A stretch of DNA of 64,000 nt from Melieria omissa (Eukaryota; Arthropoda; Insecta; Diptera; Ulidiidae). The stretch spans positions 108,592,830 to 108,656,829 of the forward strand of contig OZ020268.1 in assembly GCA_963971225.1 (NCBI GenBank), in the 5' to 3' direction. A program made the position numbers and the translations under genes. Every line of letters begins with the position of its first letter. Within the stretch, counting starts at the first letter, position 1. The notes beneath the pieces are model-generated. The model was not told where the DNA came from and did no database searches. It saw only the letters and a program-made list of their open reading frames with translations. This document shows positions 32,901 through 45,065 of this stretch, piece by piece.

Positions 32901-34076
32901 CCCTTTCGCTATTTTGTTGCCATATGGCACATTGCTACTTTGTGGACGTCTGAACCCTCTGTGGTTTCAAGAATACATTTTTTCCAAAGAATAGTTTGAA
33001 GTTTTAGGAAAAATACGAAATTAATAAACTAAATATTAAAGTTAGTTACACGTTTTTTAATGGTATATCTTGACATAGTAAGAGAAAAAGAAGCATACAA
33101 CTTTTGATTACTTTTTAATTTGACCTTTTCTTTCAATTGAGATACTTTTGCTTTTGAATTTTGGCTGAAGTTAATGAAGAAATATTAAAATTTTCGTTAT
33201 GCGTAAAAAGTTTTATGTTTAATTAATTACACTGTGCGTGAAATTTACCATCAAAAATTCAGACATGGGGGGGGACCTACAGTGCGACTTTTCATAGGTA
33301 TACTGAGTTGAGATCCACCAGCCGTTTGGCTGGATTGGCTCTAGTTTAAGAGAAATCCGACTTTGAAGTTTGCTCATTTTAGTCAAGTTCGTCGCTTAAG
33401 TCTTCGAACGTTTAAATGCTAATAGATCCTAAATCGTTCCGAATATAGCTTTACTGTCTGTGGTAAGTTTGTAGATATTTTAACGACCAACAAATTTGCT
33501 TAAGACACCAATGCAAAAAAATACATTCAAACTGTGTAATTGTGATATGTGAATTTTTTTGCGCAGCGCAACGTGGCGTATGAGTGTCATTCAATTCTAA
33601 TATAAACCTAATTAAAAAAGTTCACATATCGCAATTACACAGTTTGAATGTATTTTTTTTGGATTGGTGTCTTAAGAAAACTTGTTGGTTGTTAAAATAT
33701 CTACAAACTTGCCGAAGACAGTAAAGCGATATTCTGAACGATTTAGGACCTATGAGCATTTGAAAATGAGCAAACTTCAAAGTCGGTTTTCTCATAAACT
33801 AGAGCCAATCCAGCCAAACGGCTGGTGGATCTCAACTCAGTATACCTATAAAAACTCGCTCTGTAAGTTCCCCCCATGTCTGAATTTTCGACTTGCACAG
33901 TGTTATTATAGCCACAACTATGTGGTTGCTCTCATAGAAAAACACTCTAAAGTACAGTGTTCGAGTATAAAAATTAAAAAAATTCGTATGGAATGTTACT
34001 AGTATAACCACATAGAAGGATAAAACATAAAATTTAAAATTTTAACTTTCCACAGTAAAAAGCTGTAGCGAAAGGG
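32901..34076 (+). mobile_element. piggyBac-like non-autonomous element inside the RTE
   Basis: TTAA (32897-32900 and 34077-34080) flanks a 1176-bp insert whose ends are CCCTTTCGCTAT and, on the minus strand, CCCTTTCGCTAC (11 matching bases). The flanking RTE sequence rejoins precisely without it. No transposase is encoded. A related copy lies at 10437-10825 and a probable end at 40522-40680. TTAA target and CCC termini are piggyBac traits. It hosts the element at 33230-33902. Confidence 0.93.
33230..33902. mobile_element. Long-inverted-repeat (foldback-like) element with TTA duplication
   Basis: TTA (33227-33229 and 33903-33905) flanks 673 bp starting CACTGTGCG and ending GCACAGTG. Almost the whole element folds on itself: the left arm (33230-33560) pairs with the right arm (33616-33902) around a spacer of about 55 bp. 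Examples are ACAGTTTGAATGTATTTTTT with its partner, and the GATCCACCAGCCGTTTGGCT block in both arms. The left arm has about 40 extra bases (around 33385-33430). The related host copy at 10437-10825 lacks it. The 3-bp TTA target suits PIF/Harbinger; CACTG ends with 3 bp also suit CACTA-type elements. Confidence 0.9.
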
Positions 34077-34345
34077 TTAACATCCAGCGGCTACGCTGGC
34101 TCGGTAATGTCTGCCGTATGGACGACGAAGCTCCGGCGAAGAAGGTGTTCGATGCGATGGTTGGAGGTCGACGGCGAAGAGGGAGGCCATGTCTCCGGTG
34201 GAAGGACCAAGTTTAAGAGGCCCTGTCATCTCTTGGTGTGACCAGCTGGAGAACGCGCGCGCAAAGCAGAGGCGCCTGGAGAGAAGTCTTGCGGCAGGCC
34301 GTAACCCGATAACGGATTGTTATGGCCAGTTAGGTAAGTAAGTAA

Positions 34346-36639
34346 AACTTTTTTTGCCTAACTCAAACAGCCATATAAGCACTTTTTTGGGATCTACATC
34401 ATCAACTGTCAAACCTCATCACCTGCTACAATACAATATTTTTGAGTGTCAGTTCAAATTCAATGAATCCATTCTAATGATTTCTTTGTGGATCCAAAAA
34501 GATTCCCTGTTTATTTTATTTGGTAATAGTAAAACACACTTTTCTTAGTTCCTCCGTATATTCAGGTTTCATGTTTGCATGTTAAACGAGAAGAAGTAAA
34601 TTCATTTTAGAACATGGCTTAATTTTATAAAATCCAGTTAAAAACATAGATAACCTAAGTTAATTGTTAATTAAAATTAATTCAGAAAATGCTCACAATT
34701 ATGGCTTTATTACATATTTTATATTTTATATTTCGTATCACAAATTCAATTCATGCATAGCACAAATTTCTATGTTTATTTTAATGTATAACCACATAAA
34801 CACACACACGCGCACTTTTGTAATATTTCACAGCTTAAATTCATAATCAACACATTTATGTTTTTGTTTAATTTGTATTTCTAAAACGCTCAAATAGTTA
34901 ATTAAAACTATCACTAATTAGTTTCTAGTTAATGACTGAGTGCCGTTACGGTTCAAATAATAACATTTTAATTGGACAATGTTCCCCTGCACTCATTGTT
35001 GCACTGAAAAGCGCCTTTTCCTCCAAATATCTCCTCAACAAAACGCATCCAAAAATAATGCCAAAGTATACAAAATCGTTCGCTCGCTCCACTCACTCGT
35101 TGAGGTAATAATTTGCTGCCAGCAAGTGGTTCGAATTTTTCGGGTGGCCACCGACAACAACAAATTTACTACACCCGGGCTCTGGCGCGGCAGCCAGAAT
35201 CGTTTATGGGAAAAGTTGTGTGAAATTATTTTCAAATTTGCAACATTTCACCAACCACCGCACACACACATACGCCGAGTGCTTCGAAACGGCGTTTTGA
35301 GCTGCAAATCAAATAAACGCACTTGTGTGCAATGTGCTCGTCGTGAATATTATTTTTGAAATTTCGCTGCCAACATGCAACGGTGTGCAACATTACAAGC
35401 GCTCACAAATATTTAAATGTTACACAACATTTTTAATACAAAGTGTGCATTGAGGCATTAAAGAAAAACTTTTCTACCGGATGCAAAGGTGCATGCGGCC
35501 ATTTTGTTGTGTGTGTGATGCTTCATGCTTGAGCGTTGGTTTCCGCCTGCACGTAGGCTGACTGCAACGTTGCCTCGTCAAGTGAAACGCCGCTCATGTT
35601 TGGAGCTTCATGCAGAGTCAAAACACAGCAACCGACTTTGTGAATGTGTGCAGAATGTTCATTTCAAAACTTTTCAATGCATTCAAGTGGAGACTTTTGC
35701 ATTTTAACGGGGGGAAAAGTTTTTCTTTATTCAAAAATCATATCTAAACGTGTACGAAAAGAGGGTTAGAAACTTGCTTTGGACTAGTTTAGATCTGAAT
35801 TTGATTGTATTTGCCCAAACATTTTTCATGGTTTTGTGGAATATTTAGTTTTTGCATTTGAATTTGTTTTATTAATTTTAAATTTTGTAAAAAAAAAATA
35901 TGATAAATATATGATGAACTTTTACATGACAAACAATATTTAAGGCAAAATTTAATCTTAGTTCTAGAACTCAGTTGTTGTCAAAATAGTCACAGAAAAA
36001 TTGTTCAAAATTTCATGGTGGATCTGCAAAGGAAGACTTTGTAGATGTGGGTGCTGTGGAGGTTCTGATGGTTCAAACCCATTTCAAATATTTCTATTTT
36101 GCTAACATTTTGGGTGGCAAATATGCTTTCAATTGGTGTTGGGCTCAAAATTGTTGTACCAAATCACTACAAACTTGAATCCTGTGTTAGTGTATTTGCC
36201 ATTCTTGCACAGGACTGCTTAATTGATTGTTTAATCAATACAAGCGAACACAACAACTTCTATTACTAACAAGATTCGATGCTATGCGTTGCTGTTGTGT
36301 TCTTTACAACTGTCGTAGATGTGCTGGTGTTCAAAACCATAAAAGAAGTTTCAACAAAATGTTTAATGCAGAGTAACGTTCGGGGAAAAAAAGAAGATTA
36401 TGGAAGAGAATAAGGTGTTTACTATAAAAAGTTCAACTTTTCGAAATCGTTCAATAGTGGGTTTCTCCTATTTTATGATAGATCACCACAGCTTTAACAA
36501 ATGCGTAGAATGACTTTGATATTTCGTCTGAAAAATAATAAAATTAAATAATAAAATAAAAATTAAAAAAGTCCTATTTAAAATCGTTTCAAGAAATATA
36601 TAAATAATACCGTACGCCAAGAAAATTGATTCCTCAGAG
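34346..36639. other. Non-coding DNA
   Basis: No gene recognised. AT-rich apart from 34980-35700, which is mixed. CACACACACGCGC lies at about 34800. Confidence 0.4.
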
Positions 36640-37610
36640 TAAACTTTGAAAAAGGACGACTTTTTTAAAAACTTTCAACGGCCTGTAACTCGGTAACCAT
36701 AAAGACTAATCTGATCTGAAATATTATTATTTAACTCAATCTGTGATGGATTTCTCCAGCTTACAAAAGAGGGGAGAAGGACATTAATATCTCACAGAAG
36801 AGTCGTGAAAATTGATGCTTAAAGAGGACTTGGAAAAAATCGACTTTTGCATAGTCCTTGTACTGTTTGTAACTTCTAAACTATAAAAGCTAGTGGGCTG
36901 AAATATCGTTAGACTAATTTTCTGTTTGACCTATATCTGATATCTGAACAGAAAGCCACAGAATTCAATGTTGAAAAATTACTTGGCAAAAGTCAATATT
37001 TTTCAAAGCAGCTCAACTACTTGCAGCTTGTAAACCATATGAGCTAGTGGCCTGAAATATTATAAGACCCAGTTTGTAATAAATCTATGCAGCTTTCGAA
37101 AATTGATAGAAAGTCTCCAATATTTTAACGAAAAGTCTTCAAAACTAATGCTGAAGAATAACTTTGGCGATCGATCTTTCCACAAAATTAAACTGCTTAC
37201 CGGCCTCGATAGTCCAGCGGATAGCACGCTGGCTTCTCATACCAAAGGCCCCAGGTTCGATTCCTGGCTTGGGCTGGAAAAAAACACTCATCTACTTCCA
37301 TCGCTATCCACATGAAGCAGATGAGAATTACAAGAATCGCACAAGTGCGCTCTTGGCAGACAATGGCAAAACCTCCAAGTGTGAACGAAAAAACTACCAA
37401 TCACCGTTCGGATTCGGCGTTAAACTGTAGGTCCCCTTCCTCCTTTACCCCATTCGTTTGAAATGTGTGTTGTATCACATGTTGGAAAAAACAGTGTTGC
37501 ATACCTAACCTAACTTAACCTAAACTGCTTACAGCTTTTCAACCAGAGTAACTAGAGACCTGATATTTTTAGATAGGGCAAGGTTTTTACTAAAAGCTTA
37601 AGATTCCATG
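36640..37610. repeat. Diverged tandem array, unit about 165-185 bp
   Basis: At least three to four units share GCCTGTAACTC / GTTTGTAACTTC / GCTTGTAAACCAT, then AAAGCTAGTGG(G/C)CTGAAATAT, then a run ending AATTGATG or AATTCAATG. Units begin at about 36690, 36865, 37025 and 37535 after discounting the SINE inserted at 37201. Divergence between units is high, so the array is old. No ends were identified. Confidence 0.6.
37201..37520 (+). mobile_element. tRNA-derived SINE, family B, with 12-bp target duplication
   Basis: The duplication TAAACTGCTTAC flanks the insert (37189-37200 and 37521-37532). The head is tRNA-like: A-box-like TAGTCCAGCGGA (37210-37221), B-box GGTTCGATTCC (37254-37264, exact consensus) and a perfect T-arm CCAGG ... 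CCTGG. The acceptor stem does not pair properly, so it is not a functional tRNA gene. A non-tRNA body of about 230 bp follows, ending in CCTAACCTAACTTAACC. RNA polymerase III would transcribe it; a LINE would mobilise it. Confidence 0.9.
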
Positions 37611-40517
37611 TTAAAATGGCAATGAACGCTTGTCAGCTGTCAGTTGAACTTTATTTCATTTCATTCAGCCGGGTGCAGAGAGACAAGTCTTATTTGAACA
37701 AGCAACGTAGTAACAAGTGTAAATCTGTAAATAAAGTGATTGTTGGTTTCTGACTGCGTTTTGCGCTGAGCAATTGAAATGTATTTTATTTTTCAAGCAC
37801 AATCCAGAGATTAAAGAACTCATTTCCGTAACAATAGCATTAATGCATTTTACAATTGATTGAATTTTTATTATTTCTTGTATTTTGTCTTAAAATTTTT
37901 TATATTTCTTATTTTTCTTAATTAAATAATTTCTAATAAAAACATCGTATCAAAGTTAAAAAAATTGTTAGAACCGAAATTTTTAAAAATTATGCATTAT
38001 TTGTTGGTAAAAAATTGTAGACAGCAACTGCACCCCCGTTGACTTTTTAATATGAAAAGGTAATCTTTTGACTACTATTTCGTTGCTGGTATGAATTTTT
38101 CATTAATATGCACCATTAACACCACACAAAAGAAAATTATCTCACTAACCAACACAAATGGCAGTAATGCTGGCTGAATTTATAAACCTCAGCTCACAAA
38201 GGATCAGCAATACTTGATGAAACTTGACAATGTGGGCTTGATAAAGGTGCGGCAAGCAACAGAAATTATTCAGACAACTAAAAAAAAAAGGTTCAACGTA
38301 AATTTTAAGCCAAAGCGTAAAGAATTTGTGCCTTAATTGAAGCTGCAGATGAGCTACTAAACTTTAACAAAAAAAGATCAAACTTTGAAAACCCTGAAAG
38401 CCTCAGAGCCGCATCGAAAAAAATATTTACAGCAACGTGAGCGTTCCTAATGCGAGCTTAACTTGAGTTCGACTTGAACTCTATGTTATAAAAAGAGTAA
38501 TTAAAAGCTGGGCCATTTAATAGCAAAACTTTATGCTTTCACATGGCTTTGACTGTGTGAGTTCAATAACCTCTGATTGCATTTTCTAGACCATCGTTTA
38601 TATTCGTTAGTGCCATAAATCACAGCAACAGCTCAGGGAAAGTGCCAAAACTCCAGAGCGCAACGCAGCAAAATTAGCAAACGAATCAGAAAAACCGAAA
38701 ACGAAAACAATACTCGAACATTTGTGTACAGCATCGAACAGCAGTCACGAATATAAATCAAAATTGCAAATATAAATGCGCTAAATACAGTTTCGCTGCA
38801 GCAGTCGCCAGCGTTGCAGTGAATTAATCATAAGCGCCAGCAGCGGAGCGTTTTATGGCCAAATGCAACACGCCACCGCACCAAGCAACAGCCGTCCGGT
38901 GGCTGTGGCAGCAGCGAAATGGAGCGAAATTTGTTTATTGAATTTGTGCAACATTTTCGGCGAAACTTCACTCATTCATTAAGCAAACTCCAAAGCAATG
39001 CTTGAATACTTTCGACTATAGCGCTGCGCTGCTTTCGAGAAATCCTCATTAATCACGCTAAAGCAACGTATACGTGTACATGTGTGTGCATGTATGTGTG
39101 TGTGTGTATTGATACAAACACTGCTAACACGCAGACGCTGCGTATGAGTAATCATTGTGCTGTGTGGTTGGTTGCGTATACGACATGAGTACCACAGCTT
39201 CTTTCTATGCAATTTTTGCTCTAGACACACTTGCTGCACTCGCCGTTGTTGTTGTTGCTGTTACCACTGTTGTGTTGTTGTATTGATCTTGGTGTTGCGG
39301 CCGCTCCCTGGACACTGTGCACGGATTTTTCTCCTTGCTTGCATTTGTGTGTGTGTGTTCTGTTCGACACTGCATGAATTTTCTGCTTGTTTCCGGCTGC
39401 ACACAACACTGCCACTTTGCACGTGGCCGTCTGTGGTCGCAATCAATTCAACAGCAAAATGTGTTCTTCTATTTGCTGGCATGGCGCTCACAAATCGTTT
39501 TTCACTCGCTTCTACTCATTTTTATTTTTCATTCATTCTTTGAATATTTTTCCCCGACTGCAGTTTCGCTTTTCTACGCTTTTGCACTCACTGCACTGCA
39601 TTGCACGTTCCCGTGCCGCCAGCTTGCAAGTTTTTTACACTCACCATCTTTCGTTAGTTGTTTGCTCCCTGTACGCTACTCGATGTCTGCGCGCTTGTTT
39701 TACAAGCTGACTGCCAATAGTACGCGCCCACCCCCCCCCCCGCACTTCTTGGGCGAATGCAAACGAGCTTTCGGTATGGATTTATGGTGTGCCGTGGTTA
39801 TGCTCATAAAAATACATTTTTATTGCTGCTCGCTATTGACTGCTGGCGTTGCTGGTTGCTGCTCGGTTGCTGGTTATTGGTTGTTGGCCGAACGAGGTGC
39901 TCACGTGTGATGTGGCTTTCTGGTCGTTTCGAGTTGCAACAACGATGGCGCACAATACGGCAGCCGGGGAGTTTATGTTGCAGCAATGCGGATTAGGAGG
40001 GAACACGTGTAGGAGTTGGCTAAAGATGAAAAGCAAACTGGCATCAAGTTGTTTAATTAACTGATTTGGCCAGCAGTTGGTAATTTATTAGCATGGGATG
40101 CAAAGGACACTTGAAATATGAGACTTCTTCACAATGAAATCAGTAACAATGGGAAGAATGAGAGAGTGAGTTGCAAAGGTCCTGCAGGTGTAGAACTTGG
40201 TGAATAGTAGTACGATTCTCAATTGCTGTTTCTTGCATTATTTTCGAGGACCTCAGATCAAAAACATGTACATATAAATACTTCTCGCATGTGTGGTGAA
40301 TTGTTTTCCGCTCCTTGTGTTTTTTGTTTTTTTTATAATAAAATAGTAAATTATTTAAATAGTCATACAGATTTTATATATATCTGACAAGATTTATTCA
40401 TGCGTTATTGTCTTTAAATAAATTCAGGCCCACAAATGTTAATGTTGCCGATTAAAAGAACAAATACTAAGGAAATTACAGATATTCTATTAAACACTTC
40501 GCCAAGATATTCGCTTT
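37611..40517. other. Non-coding DNA; GC-richer block 38.5-40.1 kb
   Basis: No gene recognised. It holds a (TG)n run at about 39078-39110, a C11 tract near 39730 and GTTGTTGTTGC runs. Frames of up to 197 codons at 39157-40064 read Cys/Phe-rich peptides from low-complexity DNA and show no domain. TATAAA occurs at 38752 and 38771, but spacing to initiator-like sites is poor. Confidence 0.4.
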
Positions 40518-40521
40518 TTAA

Positions 40522-40680
40522 CCCTTTCACTGCAGGTTTTTAATGAGAATAGTTAAAATTGTAAGTTTATCAATTAAGTCTTCTGTGTGGTTATATATAA
40601 AAAGCACCTATTTTTTCTTGCAAAAAACCTCTCTTTTAGTGTACAGGAAATAGAGTGATTTTGTTAAATTGTATTTTTTA
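40522..40680 (-). mobile_element. Probable end of a piggyBac-like element, diverged
   Basis: TTAA (40518-40521) precedes CCCTTTCACTGCAGGTTTTT. The next 150 bp follow the order of the right end of the 32901-34076 element read on the minus strand: AGTTAAAATT, TGTGTGGTTATA, TTTTAGTGTACAG. The other end was not found. Confidence 0.55.
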
Positions 40681-43600
40681 ATATATCTTGGCATTATATC
40701 CAATATACCAACCCCTTACCTGCGACAACCACCTATACAAAATTTCCTACTCAAGTTTCAATGCAAAAAAAATCTACCACTTTGCGTTTCGGCCATTAAT
40801 GCTCACTTAAGTCCTGCATTGTAGCACGAAAAGGCATTGTTGAAATATTTGCAGCACAATAAGTGCGCATAACACCATTACTTATCACCTGGCCAACTGT
40901 ATAAGCATACTCAGGGAGAAAATTGTCGCCTCTCTGCGCTAAAAAAAAGCAGAAGAACTATAATGGCTTTTTAATTATTTGCCAATTGTATGCGAATGGG
41001 AAATGTAAGAAATTGTTAATGGATTTTATAGTCACACTGTAAAACAATTACTTAAAAAATTTTACAAATATTTATATATTGATATATATTTACATGTGTA
41101 CAAATTGTTGTATGCTTTTAAAAACAAATTAAATTGACTGAAAATGAAATTTCTTCCGCCCAGCAATGCATCATCGTTTGGTCAGTAGTCGAAAAGAGTA
41201 AAATTTTAATATGTTAGTTAATGAAATTTTACAGCTTTTAACACATTACTTATGAGTTTTAAGTGCACAGCACAATGAGAAAAAATTAGGTGTTATTTGA
41301 AGCCCCGCACGCACACACCCACACCCACACCCGGCCAGAGAAACCACAATTCAGAACAGTTTGCACACAACGCATTGGCAAATCTGTAAAACCCAAAAAT
41401 ATTTAAACCATAAAATGCCGCCGCTGTTTTGTCCAATAACGGTGAAAATCAACAGTGCTATAGCAGCTTTCAACTGCCAATCGGTAAGCAGCTTAACGGC
41501 GGCAGCTAAATAGGTTTGCCACAGGTAACCAAACAGCGCAACAGAGAGTATCAAATAAATAATAAAGAGTTGCACAAAAAATTGTGACAGTTGACAATTT
41601 TGTGGCTTTCACTTTAAATTATAAACGTACAAATGAAACAATTTAAATTTAAGTACTAAATTTAACGCAAATTTCTATTCACTTTTAATACAAACAATTT
41701 CAATAAAAATGTTCATTCCAGTCTTGAATTATGTCAAAATTATCTCTCACTCACACAACACACATGTGTCTTGAATAGTTGCGCAGCGCGAGTAGCTCGC
41801 ATTCAATTTATTTAACCACAACTAAAACGCTGACACAATACATCAAAAGTAAATCAATTACTCCTTTTCCATGTCCGCAACTTGCAAAGGTTGCAAAAAT
41901 AATAAATTGCATTTGCTGGCGCGCGTATTAATGCACCCAGTGGCGTAGCCAGATGAATGGCAAAACGCAGAAAGCAGAACGAATGCCGAGAAAAAGCTGT
42001 GGCAGCAACGCAAAAAGAAAAACCACAAAGAGAAACAACAAAATCTTGATAGCAACTATTCGCACTACACGACAATCTCTGTCTCACCGCTGCAGTGAGC
42101 GATTTTTCGAAAGTGATGCACGCGCCAAACCCTTTCATTACACACATACACACACCCAGAACACACATGCATGCATATCTATCGGCAACGCACACACACA
42201 CGCACAAGCGATGGCGCGGTGAAAGCAGGCAACGCCATTGAATGGGCTGCACTCATGCAGTGCCAGCGCGAAATTGACTCAAATGAAGCCACATTATTCT
42301 TTTGTGGATGCAATTTGTTAGCGCGCAAATTTCAAAAGAAAATTCACTCGATTTCTATCTATAAGGACGGCGCTGTGATGTGGCAAAGCAGTGAGTGGTG
42401 GATGCTGGCGCAGTGAAGCTTTATAAATTGCAGCAATGATGTGTGGTGTTTGTGTGTGTGTGTGTGTGTCTATAAAAAAATGCTGACGGCTATCAAAATG
42501 CTGCATGCCCACTGTGCATCTTTCACTCGTCAGCATGCCACTAATTTTAAAACTCCTTTCAAATCCTCAAAGCTGCTTCTTCTTTTCCTCATCTTGTTCT
42601 TCTTGTGTGTTTCATTCCTCTCTCAGCAGCAATGCAATCGCTTGCTTTGCCCTCCGACCGCTTTGTATGGCGGCCATGCGTCCGGCACCCTTTCATCTGG
42701 CCATGATCTATGACTGATTTCGCTGCCATTATGCCAAAGGTGCCACAGAGCGTATGAGTGATTTACGTTGCCATTGTTTGGCACAAAGCAACAAATTTCG
42801 TCGCAACAGCACAAACTACTTTTTCTCATTTAGCTGCTGCTTGTGTACTGTTTTGTCTAATTAATGTTTGTTTGTGCTGCACATTCTCTCATTTATTTGT
42901 TTCATTACTTTTTTGTGTTTATTTTTATTTTTCACTATTTTTATATTTTTTTTGGATTTGCTCTACAAATGAATATGTTTTCTTGATAATTTTTCGCTTG
43001 GCTTATGGCCTCAAAATGCTGCCAAAAGGTGCTTAGCTCTTTTTGGTGCATTCCAGTCTATTTCATTTCGGTCACAATTCGCTTCTCTGTGCCACACTTT
43101 TGCGCTCCACAATGGCCACAAGTGAGCACAAACAAACTGAAAATCACATAATCACATTTCAGTTTTATGTTTTTATTATTTGGCATTTCTGTTCTCCCTT
43201 CGCTGTTGTTGTCATTGTTGTATTCATTGTTGTTATGATTGCAGTTGTATTGTTGCAATTCCACTGTGCAAATCACACATGAATACACATTTTAATTTTC
43301 CACTGCTTGTCGCTTTATGAAATTGTGTCAGCTGCCATTACACCGCAATCCCGCACTCGTTGTGCTCACTTGAGATGCATTTTATTGTTGTTGTTGTTAT
43401 GTTCTGTTTACGGTTACTGCATGCAATCGGTTGGAGATTTACAGATTTTTGTTTGCAATTACCAAAAGTGCTTTGATTACTTAAGATTTTTGCAAGATAG
43501 AAGAGCTTTGCCAACGTTAATAACAATAACAACAACAAAAATAACAATAAAAACAACAACAAGAGCAAAAAGCACAATCAAGACGAAAATATTGCATGCG

Positions 43601-44296
43601 AAAATAATGAAAACGTTAATCTACTCACATGCAGCAACGTGGCACAGTGCCAATAATTAATCTTCTTGCTAATTAATACGCCATATGCGCGCACACAATG
43701 ACGGCAAAGTTTAGTCAACACGCGCACTCGCGCGCACACACGCACACACACTTTCACGCAGCCATTTGCATGCACACAAACAGCAACCGAATCATTATCA
43801 TTAAACTTGCGCTGATACGCTTACAGCGCGCAACGCCGGAGATTGATTAGACGCTCCGCAACCCACCTGCCGTCTGTCGCCTGAGCGCTGATTTTATACA
43901 AAACCCACCCACACACACAAACACAAGTATTATAAATTGCGCCCAACCCAAAGGCGCACCAAGACAGACGCAACTCGAGTTGCCACTTAAACTCATTACC
44001 GTAAGTGATTTTTCTCGGAGCGGAGACGCTGCGCTTGTCATCGTTCAATTTCCGCTGTTTGCCTGCATTGCATACAAAAGCTCACTTGTTCCAGCTGCTG
44101 ATTGATGGATGTAATTTTAAATAAGCAAATTACAAAGACCCACCTATACATTGCTAGCAATAAAAGCACAGTTATTTAGAACATAATTTTCAAATTTAAT
44201 TTTTATTTCGTCTTTTTAAAGTTCAACAATATTTCAAAAATTAAAACAATAATAAAAAGCGTAATAAAAATCAAATGAAAAACAAATACAATTAAC
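40681..44296. other. Non-coding DNA with many simple repeats
   Basis: No gene recognised. It contains CACCCACACC at about 41318, ACACAC runs near 42140 and 42190, (GT)n at about 42450-42470, AAC/AAT-rich DNA at 43508-43570 and CGCACACA DNA at 43715-43755. The many frames here are low-complexity shadows. Confidence 0.45.
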
Positions 44297-44452
44297 AAAC
44301 AAATTAAAAAAGTAATTAATTAAAAATTGAAACAAATAAATGAATCAAACAAATGAAACAAGTAATTAATTTAAAACCAAAACAAATAAATGAAAAAAAG
44401 TAATCAATTAAAAATCAAAACAAATAAATGAAACAAGTAATCAATTAAAGAC
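44297..44452. repeat. AT-rich minisatellite, unit about 37 bp
   Basis: Units carry AAACAAATAAATGAAACAAG, then TAATCAATTAAAAATC. About four imperfect copies are visible; the last two are nearly identical. Confidence 0.75.
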
Positions 44453-44813
44453 TAATAACACAATGAAGAGAAGAATGAAGTAAGTATTGCTCCCCATTAC
44501 TTTTTTACGTATCGTTCTTAAAGCAAACTCTAACTAAGAGGTAACACGACTAACTAGCAGCCGGAAACGAGAAATAAATTGAAAACCTTATTTTGGGTAT
44601 CGGAAGAGAATCCCTTTTCAGAAAGCTTACCTAATACAAAACTAAGTAATTTTACCATTTTTAAATCAGAAAACTATTCCATAAAATTGGGTGTACACAT
44701 TTTTTCGGTTCGGTGATTTTTCAAAAGATGGATCTGGCTATTATGAATGGATCATAGTGACAGCTAATTGCGGTGGTTCCAGAGAGGTTACACATCTGTC
44801 AAAAATATTCATT
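44453..44813. other. Non-coding DNA
   Basis: No gene or repeat recognised. Confidence 0.3.
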
Positions 44814-44817
44814 AAAT

Positions 44818-45065
44818 CTGTGGTCAAAAGCAATAACCGCTTAAGTCGACTTAAGAAGAAATTGAGTTATGGATGCCACCACGTTCCCTTGACTGTGCTC
44901 TACCTTTGTGTAAAATCGGGGAGCTCGTAACTTTAAAATAAAAAAAGTTATTAATAAAAAAGCTATTCGCATTCCCATAACGAACACACTACGCGCTAAG
45001 ACTTTAAAACGAGATTGCTCGAAACAGCAATTTTCGACTTAGGCGATTATTGCTTTTGACCACAG
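44818..45065. mobile_element. Candidate MITE with 33-bp inverted repeats
   Basis: CTGTGGTCAAAAGCAATAAC (44818 onward) has its inverted counterpart ending at 45065; about 31 of 33 bases agree. AAAT lies directly outside both ends (44814-44817 and 45066-45069). The 248-bp length and inverted ends suggest a MITE. A 4-bp duplication would fit Chapaev-like or Sola-like elements, but AAAT in AT-rich DNA can be chance. Confidence 0.5.

Larger units (their letters stand above)
31655..34312 (+). pseudogene. RTE reverse transcriptase, broken and interrupted
   Basis: RT motifs in order on the plus strand: NNKAAGPEGLPAELFKAGG, LCPVLKKGDPT, GISLLPIAYKALATVLYERL (next frame), YQCGFRPGKSTIDQIF, DYKAAFD (motif A), GFRQGDPLSCDLFNF (motif B) and LLAYADD (motif C, catalytic). 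A small deletion follows YADDSDV, removing about 25 residues before KMGLVVNEEK. The post-RT part is EVVKEFVYLRTAIN, YGAEAWTMTRND and FERKVLRKIFG. After the insertion come RLRWLGNVCRMDD and GRPCLRWKDQV, with a stop shortly after, and the natural end AVTR at TAA 34310-34312. The endonuclease domain is absent. At least three frameshifts or stops make it dead. Confidence 0.92.
31655..34345 (+). mobile_element. 5'-truncated RTE retrotransposon with nested insertions
   Basis: A non-LTR element of the RTE clade, 5'-truncated inside RT and ending with a (TAAG)n-type tail at about 34330-34345. A piggyBac-like element interrupts it at 32901-34076, and that is interrupted in turn at 33230-33902. Removing the first with one TTAA rejoins the reading frame in ...AQRIN / IQRLRWLG. 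Two other RTE scraps lie at 17460-17716 and 60398-60600. Confidence 0.92.

Noticed and set aside
37201..37275. Possible tRNA gene
   Set aside because: A-box, B-box and T-arm are present, but the acceptor stem does not pair. The sequence continues into a SINE body with a tail and target duplication.
37500..37525. CCTAA repeats as interstitial telomere sequence
   Set aside because: Only four imperfect units, located exactly at the SINE 3' end next to its target duplication, so they are the SINE tail.
39157..40064. Overlapping plus-strand frames of 128-197 codons
   Set aside because: Cys/Phe/Ser-rich products of simple-sequence DNA; no domain and no agreement on one frame.
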